In this document: positions 1-5,133 of the stretch, in pieces | Layout: each line of letters begins with the position of its first letter | How positions within the stretch are numbered: the first letter of the stretch is position 1 | Origin: an uncultured Muribaculum sp. | GTDB taxonomy: Bacteria > Bacteroidota > Bacteroidia > Bacteroidales > Muribaculaceae | Assembly (NCBI GenBank): GCA_947573015.1 | Contig: CANPDS010000185.1 | Coordinates: forward strand, 1-5,133 | Direction: 5' to 3' | Length of the DNA stretch: 5,133 nt | The notes under the pieces: generated by a model | What the model was told of the DNA's origin: nothing | What the model saw: only the letters and a program-made list of their open reading frames with translations | Database searches by the model: none | Position numbers and translations under genes: made by a program

Positions 1-861
1 ATCTGGAGTGACACCTTGGCGCATCTTCATTGCGTACCAGTGTGCGCGATCGGGATTGATATGATCGGCAACGGTTGTAGTGATGTCGGCAATATCATTG
101 TCGCTAAGTGCCGACGGCTTTATAAAGCGCATCCAGCTGTGGCTGGCGGGGAGCTTGTCGATGCATCGGCGCACATCCTCGCAACGTATGCCACATCCGA
201 GGGCGGCCTCGATCCATAGTGTGGCTGAGGTGTCGTCGGTAACGTTGATTGCCGGTCGGGGCAGGATGCTGTTTACAACAGCGTCGATCTTTTGGAGGAG
301 GCTCGCCGGAGTCTCTTCTTTGGAAAATGGGAATAGTGAGCGTCGGCGTGGAGCGCGATGTGCTTCCGACAGATTTAGAGCCTGAGATGGGATTCCGGAG
401 GTGTCAATGGCGGTACAGCGTTGTTTCAATAGGTCGGCAGCGTTCATTCCGCGTAGATATACCATATATAGGAATGCATCAAGGTATAGCCGCTGTACGT
501 CGCTGATCCGACGTGTGGTAGTGGCTAATATTCTGGCGGTGGATGTGGGCGCTGGACTTTCGGCGGTAACCGTGTCGGTGCTGTTGACCTCTGAAAGGAT
601 CTCTGCGAATGGAGATGACGGCGATTGCTGTGTGCACAATGACTCGTAGACCGTGCGCAGGCTCTGGAGATAGCGTTTTACCGTCTGGCGTGAGTGCCCT
701 TTGCGAAAGAGCTGTGCTGTCCACAGGCGTAATGCGTCTTCGAGAGTGACATGGTGTATCGTCCCGGCTATGCGGTTGAACGATGCCACGCTTTTGGCGG
801 CCATCTCTCCAAGAGGGGTTGGCGACTGGTAGTCGATATGTCCGAAACGCACGGTTGGCAT
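1..861 (-). CDS. Tyrosine-recombinase-like protein, possible fusion to a NusG-like domain (3' end missing)
   Basis: The frame is open for 287 codons from ATG 859-861 to the left edge. An in-frame TAA lies three codons upstream, so the start is well fixed; the A-rich sequence just before it suits Bacteroidota initiation. Residues about 40-75 resemble the SAM-like core-binding domain of phage integrases (FRKGHSRQTVKRYLQSLRTV). Residues about 119-147 resemble the start of the catalytic domain of Bacteroidales integrases, with the probable first catalytic arginine at R137 in YLRGMNAADLL. No clear HxxR box follows: H241-S-W-M244 is the closest match. Residues 274-287 (HWYAMKMRQGVTPD) look like the opening of a NusG N-terminal domain (WYAxxxR). 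Alternatively Y276 is the recombinase tyrosine: the spacing H241/H267/Y276 equals that of XerD H244/H270/Y279, but the second arginine would be Met. The gene is richer in G+C than its neighbours. The coding call is secure; the function is inferred and either reading is possible. Confidence 0.8.
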   Translation of the reverse strand, partial: MPTVRFGHIDYQSPTPLGEMAAKSVASFNRIAGTIHHVTLEDALRLWTAQLFRKGHSRQTVKRYLQSLRTVYESLCTQQSPSSPFAEILSEVNSTDTVTAESPAPTSTARILATTTRRISDVQRLYLDAFLYMVYLRGMNAADLLKQRCTAIDTSGIPSQALNLSEAHRAPRRRSLFPFSKEETPASLLQKIDAVVNSILPRPAINVTDDTSATLWIEAALGCGIRCEDVRRCIDKLPASHSWMRFIKPSALSDNDIADITTTVADHINPDRAHWYAMKMRQGVTPD

Positions 862-942
862 TTCTGTTTATGCTTAATTATCAGAGGCTTTTGTGAGTGC
901 TTGCGCGAACTTTTGGTAATTGCTACTGCACTATCTCTCTTC

Positions 943-986
943 CCTTGTCCGGTGGATTGACTTGGTGTGCCATCGTGTGGACAAGG
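943..986 (-). promoter_or_regulatory. Leader hairpin C, 8-bp perfect stem with large loop
   Basis: CCTTGTCC (943-950) and GGACAAGG (979-986) are exact reverse complements separated by 28 bases. The loop contains the bases at 951-955, which read CCACC in the transcript and could pair instead with GGTGG at the 5' foot of hairpin B (1016-1020). A switch between two folds is therefore possible but unproven. Confidence 0.35.
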
Positions 987-996
987 TGTTGACTGC

Positions 997-1019
997 GTGG
1001 TTGCGAATGGAGCAACCAC
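997..1019 (-). promoter_or_regulatory. Leader hairpin B, 8-bp perfect stem
   Basis: GTGGTTGC (997-1004) and GCAACCAC (1012-1019) form a perfect 8-bp stem with five G-C pairs and a 7-base loop. It lies about 75 bases into the presumed leader of the recombinase-like gene. No U-tract follows, so it is not a simple terminator. It could be a recognition or pausing element; no known riboswitch is recognised. Confidence 0.4.
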
Positions 1020-1035
1020 CCTCTGTAAATGAAAT

Positions 1036-1057
1036 AAACACCTTTAAGTATGTGTTT
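1036..1057 (-). promoter_or_regulatory. Leader hairpin A with adjacent T/U-rich sequence
   Basis: The arms AAACAC (1036-1041) and GTGTTT (1052-1057) are perfect complements with a 10-base loop. In the leftward transcript the stem is followed by a U-rich stretch broken by A and C, so it is at best a weak attenuator. On the plus strand the same stem runs into seven Ts (1055-1061), which looks more like a terminator, but there is no rightward gene upstream for it to serve. Confidence 0.3.
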
Positions 1058-1085
1058 TTTTGATTGGCGGGAATTGTATCCTCGC

Positions 1086-1130
1086 TGCGTAATATCGGAG
1101 CAAAGTTAGGGAATATATTTTTATTACGCA
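1086..1130. repeat. 9-bp inverted repeat around the -7 box
   Basis: TGCGTAATA at 1086-1094 is the exact reverse complement of TATTACGCA at 1122-1130, with 27 bases between. The arms lie over the presumed transcription start and against the -33 element, and the -7 box sits between them. It could be an operator for a dimeric regulator. One 9-bp repeat at this range is about what chance gives in 5 kb, so only its placement is suggestive. Confidence 0.4.
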
Positions 1131-1132
1131 AA
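1101..1132 (-). promoter_or_regulatory. Bacteroides-type promoter for the recombinase-like gene
   Basis: On the minus strand the -7 box TAACTTTG (1101-1108) matches the TAnnTTTG consensus exactly, and a -33 TTTG (1129-1132) stands 20 bases upstream, which is the usual spacing in this phylum. Transcription would begin near 1094, giving a leader of about 230 bases before the ATG at 861. The promoter is nested in a 9-bp inverted repeat (1086-1094 and 1122-1130). The match to consensus is seen directly; activity is inferred. Confidence 0.7.
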
Positions 1133-1180
1133 CTTCCGAAAACTGTCATTTTATGTGATTAGGAATGATTCCGGGGGTGA

Positions 1181-1933
1181 TCAGATGATATTGAGGGTTC
1201 TGGCTATTTTGCATGCTTCAGTAGAATTCCGTACTTTTAGTTTGGCTATAATATTCTGGCGATGGCGGTTTACGGTATGTATGCTGATCTTCAGTTCGTC
1301 GGCGATCTCGCTGCTTTTGTATCCGGAGTCTATTTTTCCGAGTACTATAGTCTCTTGCCGTGATAGAATATGATTTCCTGTTGCTTGGTCAAGTATGGAC
1401 GATTTCCCTGTCAGGGTGTCAACAACTATTGTGGTTGAACCTAATGGGGTGACCATTGCTCCATAAAGGCACATGGCAAGGCATACCTTTCCATCCGACG
1501 ATGGTATATAGTGTAGCCTATGCAGCATCTCTATCCACTCTCCATTGCGGTTGCGCACCCGTAGTTTTTGCATCAGGCATTGGTCGAAACGCTTTTCTCG
1601 TGGCAAGTTGTTTACATAATGGAAAAAGAGTAGTTCTTGTAGCATTTTTGCCTCGTAATCATCTGGATGGATGGCTTGAAATATCTCATCTTCCCATATG
1701 GATGGAATCGTGCCGTTGCATTTGGATATATCGATGTCGATTGTTTCTGAAAACTTGCTGTGTATTACTATGCTGCTATGATTGGTGAGATCACTTAGCA
1801 CGGCAATCGTATTTTCCATCAATGCATATCCTTTTGCAATATTGGCATATTGCTCGATGTCGGCATGGCTAGAGGCTGGAATGTCGGACGTGTGGAAGTC
1901 AAATTCACGGGCAAGCTTGTGTTTTAGTTTCAT
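1181..1933 (-). CDS. PAS-like/LuxR-type HTH transcriptional regulator
   Basis: This 250-residue soluble protein is a likely one-component transcription regulator. Residues about 188-250 form a LuxR/GerE helix-turn-helix: LSRQETIVLGKI opens it, SSEIADELKIS supplies the first helices, and IHTVNRHRQNIIAKL (about 218-232) is the recognition helix and dimer segment, close to the family pattern EIAxxLxISxxTVxxHxxNIxxKL. Residues about 75-175 look like a divergent PAS fold, with IHPDDY and then a RVRNRNGEWIEMLHR strand pair typical of PAS_3-like domains. There is no phosphoacceptor receiver domain and no membrane segment, so the signal is probably sensed directly or through a partner. The start at ATG 1931-1933 has only a weak ribosome site. 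It is transcribed away from the DUF1349 gene, from which it is separated by 90 bases. Its ligand and targets cannot be told from sequence. Confidence 0.88.
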   Translation of the reverse strand: MKLKHKLAREFDFHTSDIPASSHADIEQYANIAKGYALMENTIAVLSDLTNHSSIVIHSKFSETIDIDISKCNGTIPSIWEDEIFQAIHPDDYEAKMLQELLFFHYVNNLPREKRFDQCLMQKLRVRNRNGEWIEMLHRLHYIPSSDGKVCLAMCLYGAMVTPLGSTTIVVDTLTGKSSILDQATGNHILSRQETIVLGKIDSGYKSSEIADELKISIHTVNRHRQNIIAKLKVRNSTEACKIARTLNII

Positions 1934-1952
1934 ATATGGTTAATTATGACTA

Positions 1953-1983
1953 TTGCAGGCTGAAAATATGATTATTAACTTTG
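1953..1983 (+). promoter_or_regulatory. Bacteroides-type promoter for the DUF1349 gene
   Basis: The -7 box TAACTTTG (1976-1983) matches TAnnTTTG exactly, and a -33-like TTG (1953-1955) lies 20 bases upstream. Transcription should begin near 1990, giving a leader of roughly 35 bases. I found no equally good promoter for the divergent regulator; the minus strand offers only TAACTTCG (1984-1991) without a -33 match. Confidence 0.6.
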
Positions 1984-1991
1984 CGAAGTTA
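1976..1991. promoter_or_regulatory. 16-bp palindrome over the -7 box, candidate operator
   Basis: TAACTT-TGCG-AAGTTA is a perfect inverted repeat with 6-bp arms, in the divergent region between the LuxR-type regulator and the DUF1349 gene. It overlaps the rightward -7 box completely, so a protein bound here would block that promoter. LuxR-type proteins commonly bind such dyads; that this regulator is the one binding is inference. Confidence 0.4.
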
Positions 1992-2023
1992 GTTAAATTT
2001 AATGGTTATTATTGTTGATTAAT

Positions 2024-2671
2024 ATGAGAAAAATTTTGTGTGGCACTTTATGTGCTGTAGCATTTTGTGCCGATGCGCAGACGCTTGACAAGATGAACTG
2101 GTTTAATGAGCCGGCTCAGTGGCTGATAAATGGGAATAGTCTTGAGATGTATGTTACTCCTCAGAGTGATTATTGGCGGATATCCCACTATGGTTTTACT
2201 GTTGATGACGCTCCGTTTTATTGGGCGGAATATGGTGGCGAGTTTGAGGCAAAAGTGAAAATATCCGGAGATTATAAAGTGCGTTTCGACCAAGCCGGAT
2301 TGATGCTGCGTATTGATCACGAGAACTATATCAAGGCAGGAATTGAATTTGTTGATGGGAAATACAATTTAAGTACCGTTGTTACTCATCATACTTCAGA
2401 TTGGAGTGTGATCGCCCTTGATCAACCGGTATCTTATATCTGGATAAAAGCTGTGCGGCGTCTGGATGCAGTAGAAATATTTTACTCATTTGATGATAAG
2501 GGGTATACTATGATGCGCAATGCATGGATGCAGGCCAATATACCTATGAGGGTAGGTATGATGGGGGCATGTCCGGATGGTGATGGTTTTACTGCCCGGT
2601 TTGAAAATTTCACGGTTATGCATCTGCCCGACCAGCGGCGTTTGGAATGGCTTAAGAATAATGCAGAATAA
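2024..2671 (+). CDS. Secreted DUF1349 (concanavalin-like) protein
   Basis: The product is 215 residues. Residues 1-18 form a short signal peptide (MRKILCGTLCAVAFCADA) with probable cleavage before Q19, the usual Bacteroidota pattern, so the mature protein should enter the periplasm or beyond. The rest is a near full-length DUF1349 domain, a beta-sandwich related to concanavalin A-like lectins. Its conserved stretches are visible: the opening WFNEPAQW, then YWRISHYGF, FDQAGLMLRIDHENYIKAG, VVTHHTSDWS and a late GMMGACPDGDGF. The biochemical role of this family is not established; sugar binding is plausible from the fold but not shown. ATG 2024 was preferred over TTG 2012 because it gives a clean signal peptide and is a normal start. 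The gene stands alone on its strand behind its own promoter, opposite the LuxR-type regulator, which may control it. Confidence 0.88.
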   Translation: MRKILCGTLCAVAFCADAQTLDKMNWFNEPAQWLINGNSLEMYVTPQSDYWRISHYGFTVDDAPFYWAEYGGEFEAKVKISGDYKVRFDQAGLMLRIDHENYIKAGIEFVDGKYNLSTVVTHHTSDWSVIALDQPVSYIWIKAVRRLDAVEIFYSFDDKGYTMMRNAWMQANIPMRVGMMGACPDGDGFTARFENFTVMHLPDQRRLEWLKNNAE

Positions 2672-2678
2672 TTATAGC

Positions 2679-2740
2679 CGCTACATCAATCGTTGCCATA
2701 CAAATTAGTCAATAGGATTGTAGATTCGATTGGTGTGGCG
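2679..2740. repeat. 62-base imperfect inverted repeat between DUF1349 and acetyltransferase genes
   Basis: The arms 2679-2692 and 2727-2740 are 14 bases each and pair along their whole length as RNA with two G-U wobbles (12 of 14 exact in DNA). The 34-base interior can form a further 5-bp stem (TACAA 2699-2703 with TTGTA 2718-2722). The element begins 8 bases after the DUF1349 stop. It lacks a T-run on either side, so a standard intrinsic terminator is unlikely, although a transcript-end or mRNA-stabilising structure is possible. Confidence 0.45.
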
Positions 2741-2814
2741 TTGCTATGCTGCTTAAAATCATGGATATGAGTGCATGGCGTAAATGGCATAGTGATATTG
2801 TTGCTTAGTTTGGC

Positions 2815-2822
2815 TATATTTG
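2815..2822 (+). promoter_or_regulatory. Candidate -7 box for the acetyltransferase gene
   Basis: TATATTTG matches TAnnTTTG exactly, but no TTG lies at the expected position about 20 bases upstream. If used, transcription would begin near 2829, about 14 bases before ATG 2843, and a start at ATG 2771 would be excluded from the transcript. Confidence 0.35.
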
Positions 2823-2842
2823 TGCGTAAAATTTATCGAATT

Positions 2843-3706
2843 ATGAGTGAGATGGAATTTTTGCAACTGAATAGTTTAAGGCAGGAGATGCTTATTGATG
2901 GTTTTATTGAGGCTTTTGCGGATTATGCTGTAGACTTTAGCCGAGAGCAGATAAAGTTTATGTTGCAGCGCCGTGGATTCGATCCGTCTTCGTCGTGTGG
3001 AGCTTTTGCTGATGGGCGGCTCGTGTCTTTCATATTTAATGGAATCGGGAGTCATGACGCTATTCCTACCGCATATGACACCGGTACTGGCACGATACCG
3101 GATTTCCGTGGATCGGGTATTGTACAACGTCTATTTAATTATATCGAGCCGGTATTGTATGATAATAATATACGGCAGTATCTGCTGGAGGTGTTGTGTG
3201 ATAATGCTCCTGCTATTGCAGTATATCGGAAGCTTGGATTTCAGATCAGGCGCCAATTTACATGTCATGTCAGTGGCGTTGATGATATAAAATGCAAGCA
3301 TCCGCATGTTGTGCCGGATATTGAGGTTAGGGATATTGCCACGTCTTATGTCGCAGATATCTGTGCGTTTTGTGACTTTGAACCATCTTGGCAGAATAGC
3401 TGTGATTCAATAATGCGAGCTGAAGAGGAGATGCTTGTCTTGGGGGCCTTTGCCGATGATAAGATCATAGGATATGCCGTGCTGTCTCCTTCGCAAGGCG
3501 ATTTGACTCAACTGGCAGTGGCGCCTGAGTATAGACGCAATGGCGTAGGGTCAATATTGTTTAAGACAGCGATGGAACGTAATCAAGCTAAGATATTGAA
3601 GGTGATAAATGTAGACTCTGACTGTAGTTCTCTGATAGAATTTTTGGAACACCGCAATATGGCGATATCTTCCCGGCAATATGAGATGAACAAGATTTTA
3701 CGCTGA
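2843..3706 (+). CDS. Tandem GNAT family N-acetyltransferase
   Basis: This 287-residue cytoplasmic protein carries two GNAT folds, which transfer the acetyl group from acetyl-CoA to an amine. The first (about 5-140) has the acetyl-CoA loop at residues 80-98 with R89-G90-S-G92, followed by NAPAIAVYRKLGF (121-133), the usual GNAT C-terminal motif. The second (about 160-287) has LAVAPEYRRNGVGSIL (224-239), a very clear R-R-x-G-x-G pyrophosphate loop, and a weaker C-terminal part (SSLIEFLEHRNM). Both loops look intact, so both lobes may bind acetyl-CoA, though in many tandem GNATs only one is catalytic. The frame extends back to ATG 2771, but I chose 2843: the extra 24 residues are hydrophobic and unlike a GNAT start, and a -7 box lies at 2815-2822. 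The substrate cannot be predicted. The gene converges on the antiporter gene with no space between the stops. Confidence 0.88.
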   Translation: MSEMEFLQLNSLRQEMLIDGFIEAFADYAVDFSREQIKFMLQRRGFDPSSSCGAFADGRLVSFIFNGIGSHDAIPTAYDTGTGTIPDFRGSGIVQRLFNYIEPVLYDNNIRQYLLEVLCDNAPAIAVYRKLGFQIRRQFTCHVSGVDDIKCKHPHVVPDIEVRDIATSYVADICAFCDFEPSWQNSCDSIMRAEEEMLVLGAFADDKIIGYAVLSPSQGDLTQLAVAPEYRRNGVGSILFKTAMERNQAKILKVINVDSDCSSLIEFLEHRNMAISSRQYEMNKILR

Positions 3707-5133
3707 TTACTGTGGAATATCGGCATGTTGCTCTTTAATGATGAGCAGATGGTCTCCGACATGCAGCCGGCGTGTGCCGTTTGGGACTATATAGCTCCCG
3801 TTTCTGCGTATCATCATCACAAGAGATCCGGCAGGAAGATGCATCTCTCGTAAAGTATTGCCTTCGGCAAGTAGCCGTTCATTTACGACTATGGTTTGCA
3901 GTGATGTCGGTAATTCGTCGGCGAGTTCAACTCCAAAATCATCGTCAACCATTGGCTCATCCTCTGTAAGGTGTAGCATGCGGGCACATGGAATTACAGT
4001 CGTTCCTTGTACGAGCAACGAGAGCAGTGTTACGAAGAATACAATGTTGAATATCTGGGATGCGCCCTCTATTTCGGCAATTACCGGATAGGTGGCGAAG
4101 ATAATCGGAACAGCGCCGCGTAATCCTACCCAAGATATGAATATCTTTGATTTTACTGAAATTTTACGGAATGGAGCCAGAGAGAGAAATATGCTCAGCG
4201 GTCGGCCGATAAGAATCATGAATGCACCTATAAGCAAAGATACTGGCGCCACAGAAAGCATGTCGGCTGGATTGACAAGCAGTCCGAGCATGAGAAATAC
4301 TACTATCTGTGATAGCCATGTAAAACCGTCAACAAATTTTGCAATACCACGTTTGCTTGGGAGTGGAGTGTTGCCGAGAAATATGCCAAGAATGTATACT
4401 GCAAGGTAACCGTTGCCACTTAGATCTGTGGTAGTTGAGAATGTCAGGAATACCGATCCGAGGATCATTATGGTAATCATGGATGTAGTTTGGATCGCAT
4501 CCTCTCCACCGGATTTTTTACCGATTCTCATATATGCTCCTATGAGCCATTGGGTGAGTTTTCCCATAAGCAATCCCATAGCTCCACCTACGCCAAATTG
4601 CAATATGAGTTGCATACATAGCGTCAATCCTGAAAATGTGCCGCTTAGTTGCAATGCTTCGATCAGTATGATAGTCAGCATATATGCCATCGGATCATTT
4701 GAGCCGCTCTCAAGTTCCAGCATAGGCCGTAGATTGTTTTTTAGCCCGACCTTTTGGCTTCCGAGAATGCCAAATACGGAGGCAGAATCTGTCGATGACA
4801 TTGTTGCTGCTAATAATAGTGACGGCATGAATGCAAAATAGATGTTTGACCATTTCATGCCGGAGAGCCACCATATGAATGTACCGGTGCATAGTGCAGT
4901 TAACAATACTCCAACTGTTGATAGTATCAGACCAGGTGCTATTATGGGTTTTATTGTTGAGAATTTAGTTGACATTCCGCCTGAAAACAAAATGATGCAC
5001 AGTGCGATCATTCCGATAAACTGTGCAGTATGCATGTCGCTGAACTGAATGCCGAGACCATCGGTTCCAAATCCCATACCCACGAGTAGAAATATCAGAA
5101 GTAGGGGCAGACCTATACGGTAGCTCATTTTCC
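3707..5133 (-). CDS. nhaP2: Potassium/proton antiporter, CPA1 NhaP2/CvrA type (5' end beyond window)
   Basis: This inner-membrane cation/proton exchanger is probably K+/H+ by family. Numbering from ATG 5126-5128, residues 1-380 are a series of about eleven hydrophobic segments. Hallmarks of the CPA1 transport core are present: S-S-T-D114-S-A-S, E-S-G-S-N144-D145-P and V-G-L-R337-G-A-V-P. Residues about 400-465 form a cytoplasmic RCK_C (TrkA-C) domain with L-x-E-x-x-L-P-x-G and V-x-x-G-D-H-L, which in this family gates transport by binding a small ligand. The ATG at 5128 is probably internal. Relatives begin about 25 residues earlier with another membrane helix ending in a GK-xxYR motif that aligns with MSYR here, and the frame stays open to the edge with Lys just before this Met. 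The real start therefore lies outside the window. The stop (3707-3709) touches the stop of the acetyltransferase gene. Confidence 0.92.
   Translation of the reverse strand, partial: KMSYRIGLPLLLIFLLVGMGFGTDGLGIQFSDMHTAQFIGMIALCIILFSGGMSTKFSTIKPIIAPGLILSTVGVLLTALCTGTFIWWLSGMKWSNIYFAFMPSLLLAATMSSTDSASVFGILGSQKVGLKNNLRPMLELESGSNDPMAYMLTIILIEALQLSGTFSGLTLCMQLILQFGVGGAMGLLMGKLTQWLIGAYMRIGKKSGGEDAIQTTSMITIMILGSVFLTFSTTTDLSGNGYLAVYILGIFLGNTPLPSKRGIAKFVDGFTWLSQIVVFLMLGLLVNPADMLSVAPVSLLIGAFMILIGRPLSIFLSLAPFRKISVKSKIFISWVGLRGAVPIIFATYPVIAEIEGASQIFNIVFFVTLLSLLVQGTTVIPCARMLHLTEDEPMVDDDFGVELADELPTSLQTIVVNERLLAEGNTLREMHLPAGSLVMMIRRNGSYIVPNGTRRLHVGDHLLIIKEQHADIPQ

Larger units (their letters stand above)
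862..1180 (-). other. 319-base intergenic region: promoter plus long structured leader of the recombinase-like gene
   Basis: No convincing gene lies here. The region separates two leftward genes, the LuxR-type regulator (stop at 1181-1183) and the recombinase-like gene (start at 861). Read on the minus strand it holds a Bacteroides-type promoter at 1101-1132, then about 230 bases of presumed untranslated leader. The leader contains three inverted repeats able to form hairpins (1036-1057, 997-1019, and 943-950 with 979-986). No strong intrinsic terminator is visible directly after the regulator gene. Confidence 0.6.

Noticed and set aside
923..973. A 16-codon open frame in the leader (ATG on the minus strand at 971-973), possible leader peptide
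   Set aside because: There is no purine-rich sequence before the ATG, no run of one amino acid as in attenuator peptides, and short frames like this are common by chance.
1036..1061. Stem followed by seven Ts on the plus strand, resembling a rightward intrinsic terminator
   Set aside because: No rightward gene lies upstream for it to end, and the stem is only 6 bp and mostly A-T; kept only as a possible leader hairpin on the minus strand.
931..1149. A 72-codon open frame on the minus strand in the gap before the recombinase-like gene
   Set aside because: It runs across the consensus promoter and the leader hairpins, has no recognisable domain, and its amino acid makeup looks random.
1162..1172. 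Palindrome GGAATGATTCC just after the regulator stop, considered as a terminator
   Set aside because: The arms are 5 bp with a one-base centre, which cannot form an RNA hairpin loop, and no T-tract follows.
2679..2740. Integron attC site
   Set aside because: The long imperfect hairpin is suggestive in size, but the conserved GTTRRRY and RYYYAAC core sites are absent and there is no cassette array.
2771..2842. N-terminal extension of the acetyltransferase from ATG 2771 that would add a hydrophobic segment
   Set aside because: A -7 promoter box lies inside this stretch, the added residues do not look like part of a GNAT fold, and ATG 2843 gives a normal start.
3772..5048. Several open frames of 65-142 codons on the plus strand opposite the antiporter gene
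   Set aside because: They are antisense shadows of a strongly conserved membrane protein and show no domain of their own.

Overview
The window looks like chromosomal DNA of a gut Bacteroidota, order Bacteroidales. A Muribaculaceae-like genome is my best guess from general protein style, but this is inference. The sequence-based reasons are promoter boxes of the Bacteroides type (TAnnTTTG with a TTG/TTTG element 20 bases upstream), a lack of strong Shine-Dalgarno sites, a signal peptide cut before glutamine, and protein families in their typical Bacteroidales forms. I see no rRNA, tRNA, CRISPR array or insertion sequence.

Layout from left to right: (1) positions 1-861, minus strand: the first 287 codons of a gene cut by the left edge. 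It has the N-terminal half of a tyrosine recombinase and ends in a stretch that may begin a NusG-like domain. (2) 862-1180: a 319-base gap holding a well-formed Bacteroides promoter firing leftwards and an approximately 230-base leader with three potential hairpins. (3) 1181-1933, minus: a PAS-like/LuxR-type HTH transcription regulator. (4) 1934-2023: a short divergent intergenic region with a promoter and a 16-bp palindrome. (5) 2024-2671, plus: a secreted DUF1349 (concanavalin-like) protein. (6) 2672-2842: a gap with a long imperfect inverted repeat and a probable -7 box. (7) 2843-3706, plus: a tandem GNAT acetyltransferase. (8) 3707 to beyond the right edge, minus: a CPA1-type potassium/proton antiporter with a C-terminal RCK_C domain, whose stop codon directly abuts the stop of the acetyltransferase gene.

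The genes do not form one pathway. The LuxR regulator and the DUF1349 gene share a divergent promoter region and may be a regulator/target pair. The acetyltransferase and antiporter are ordinary housekeeping or stress genes meeting end to end. The most unusual part is the left third: a G+C-richer recombinase-like gene behind its own promoter and a long structured leader. This resembles the architecture of UpxY-type antiterminators that control surface polysaccharide operons in Bacteroidales. The decisive part of that gene lies outside the window, so this remains a hypothesis.
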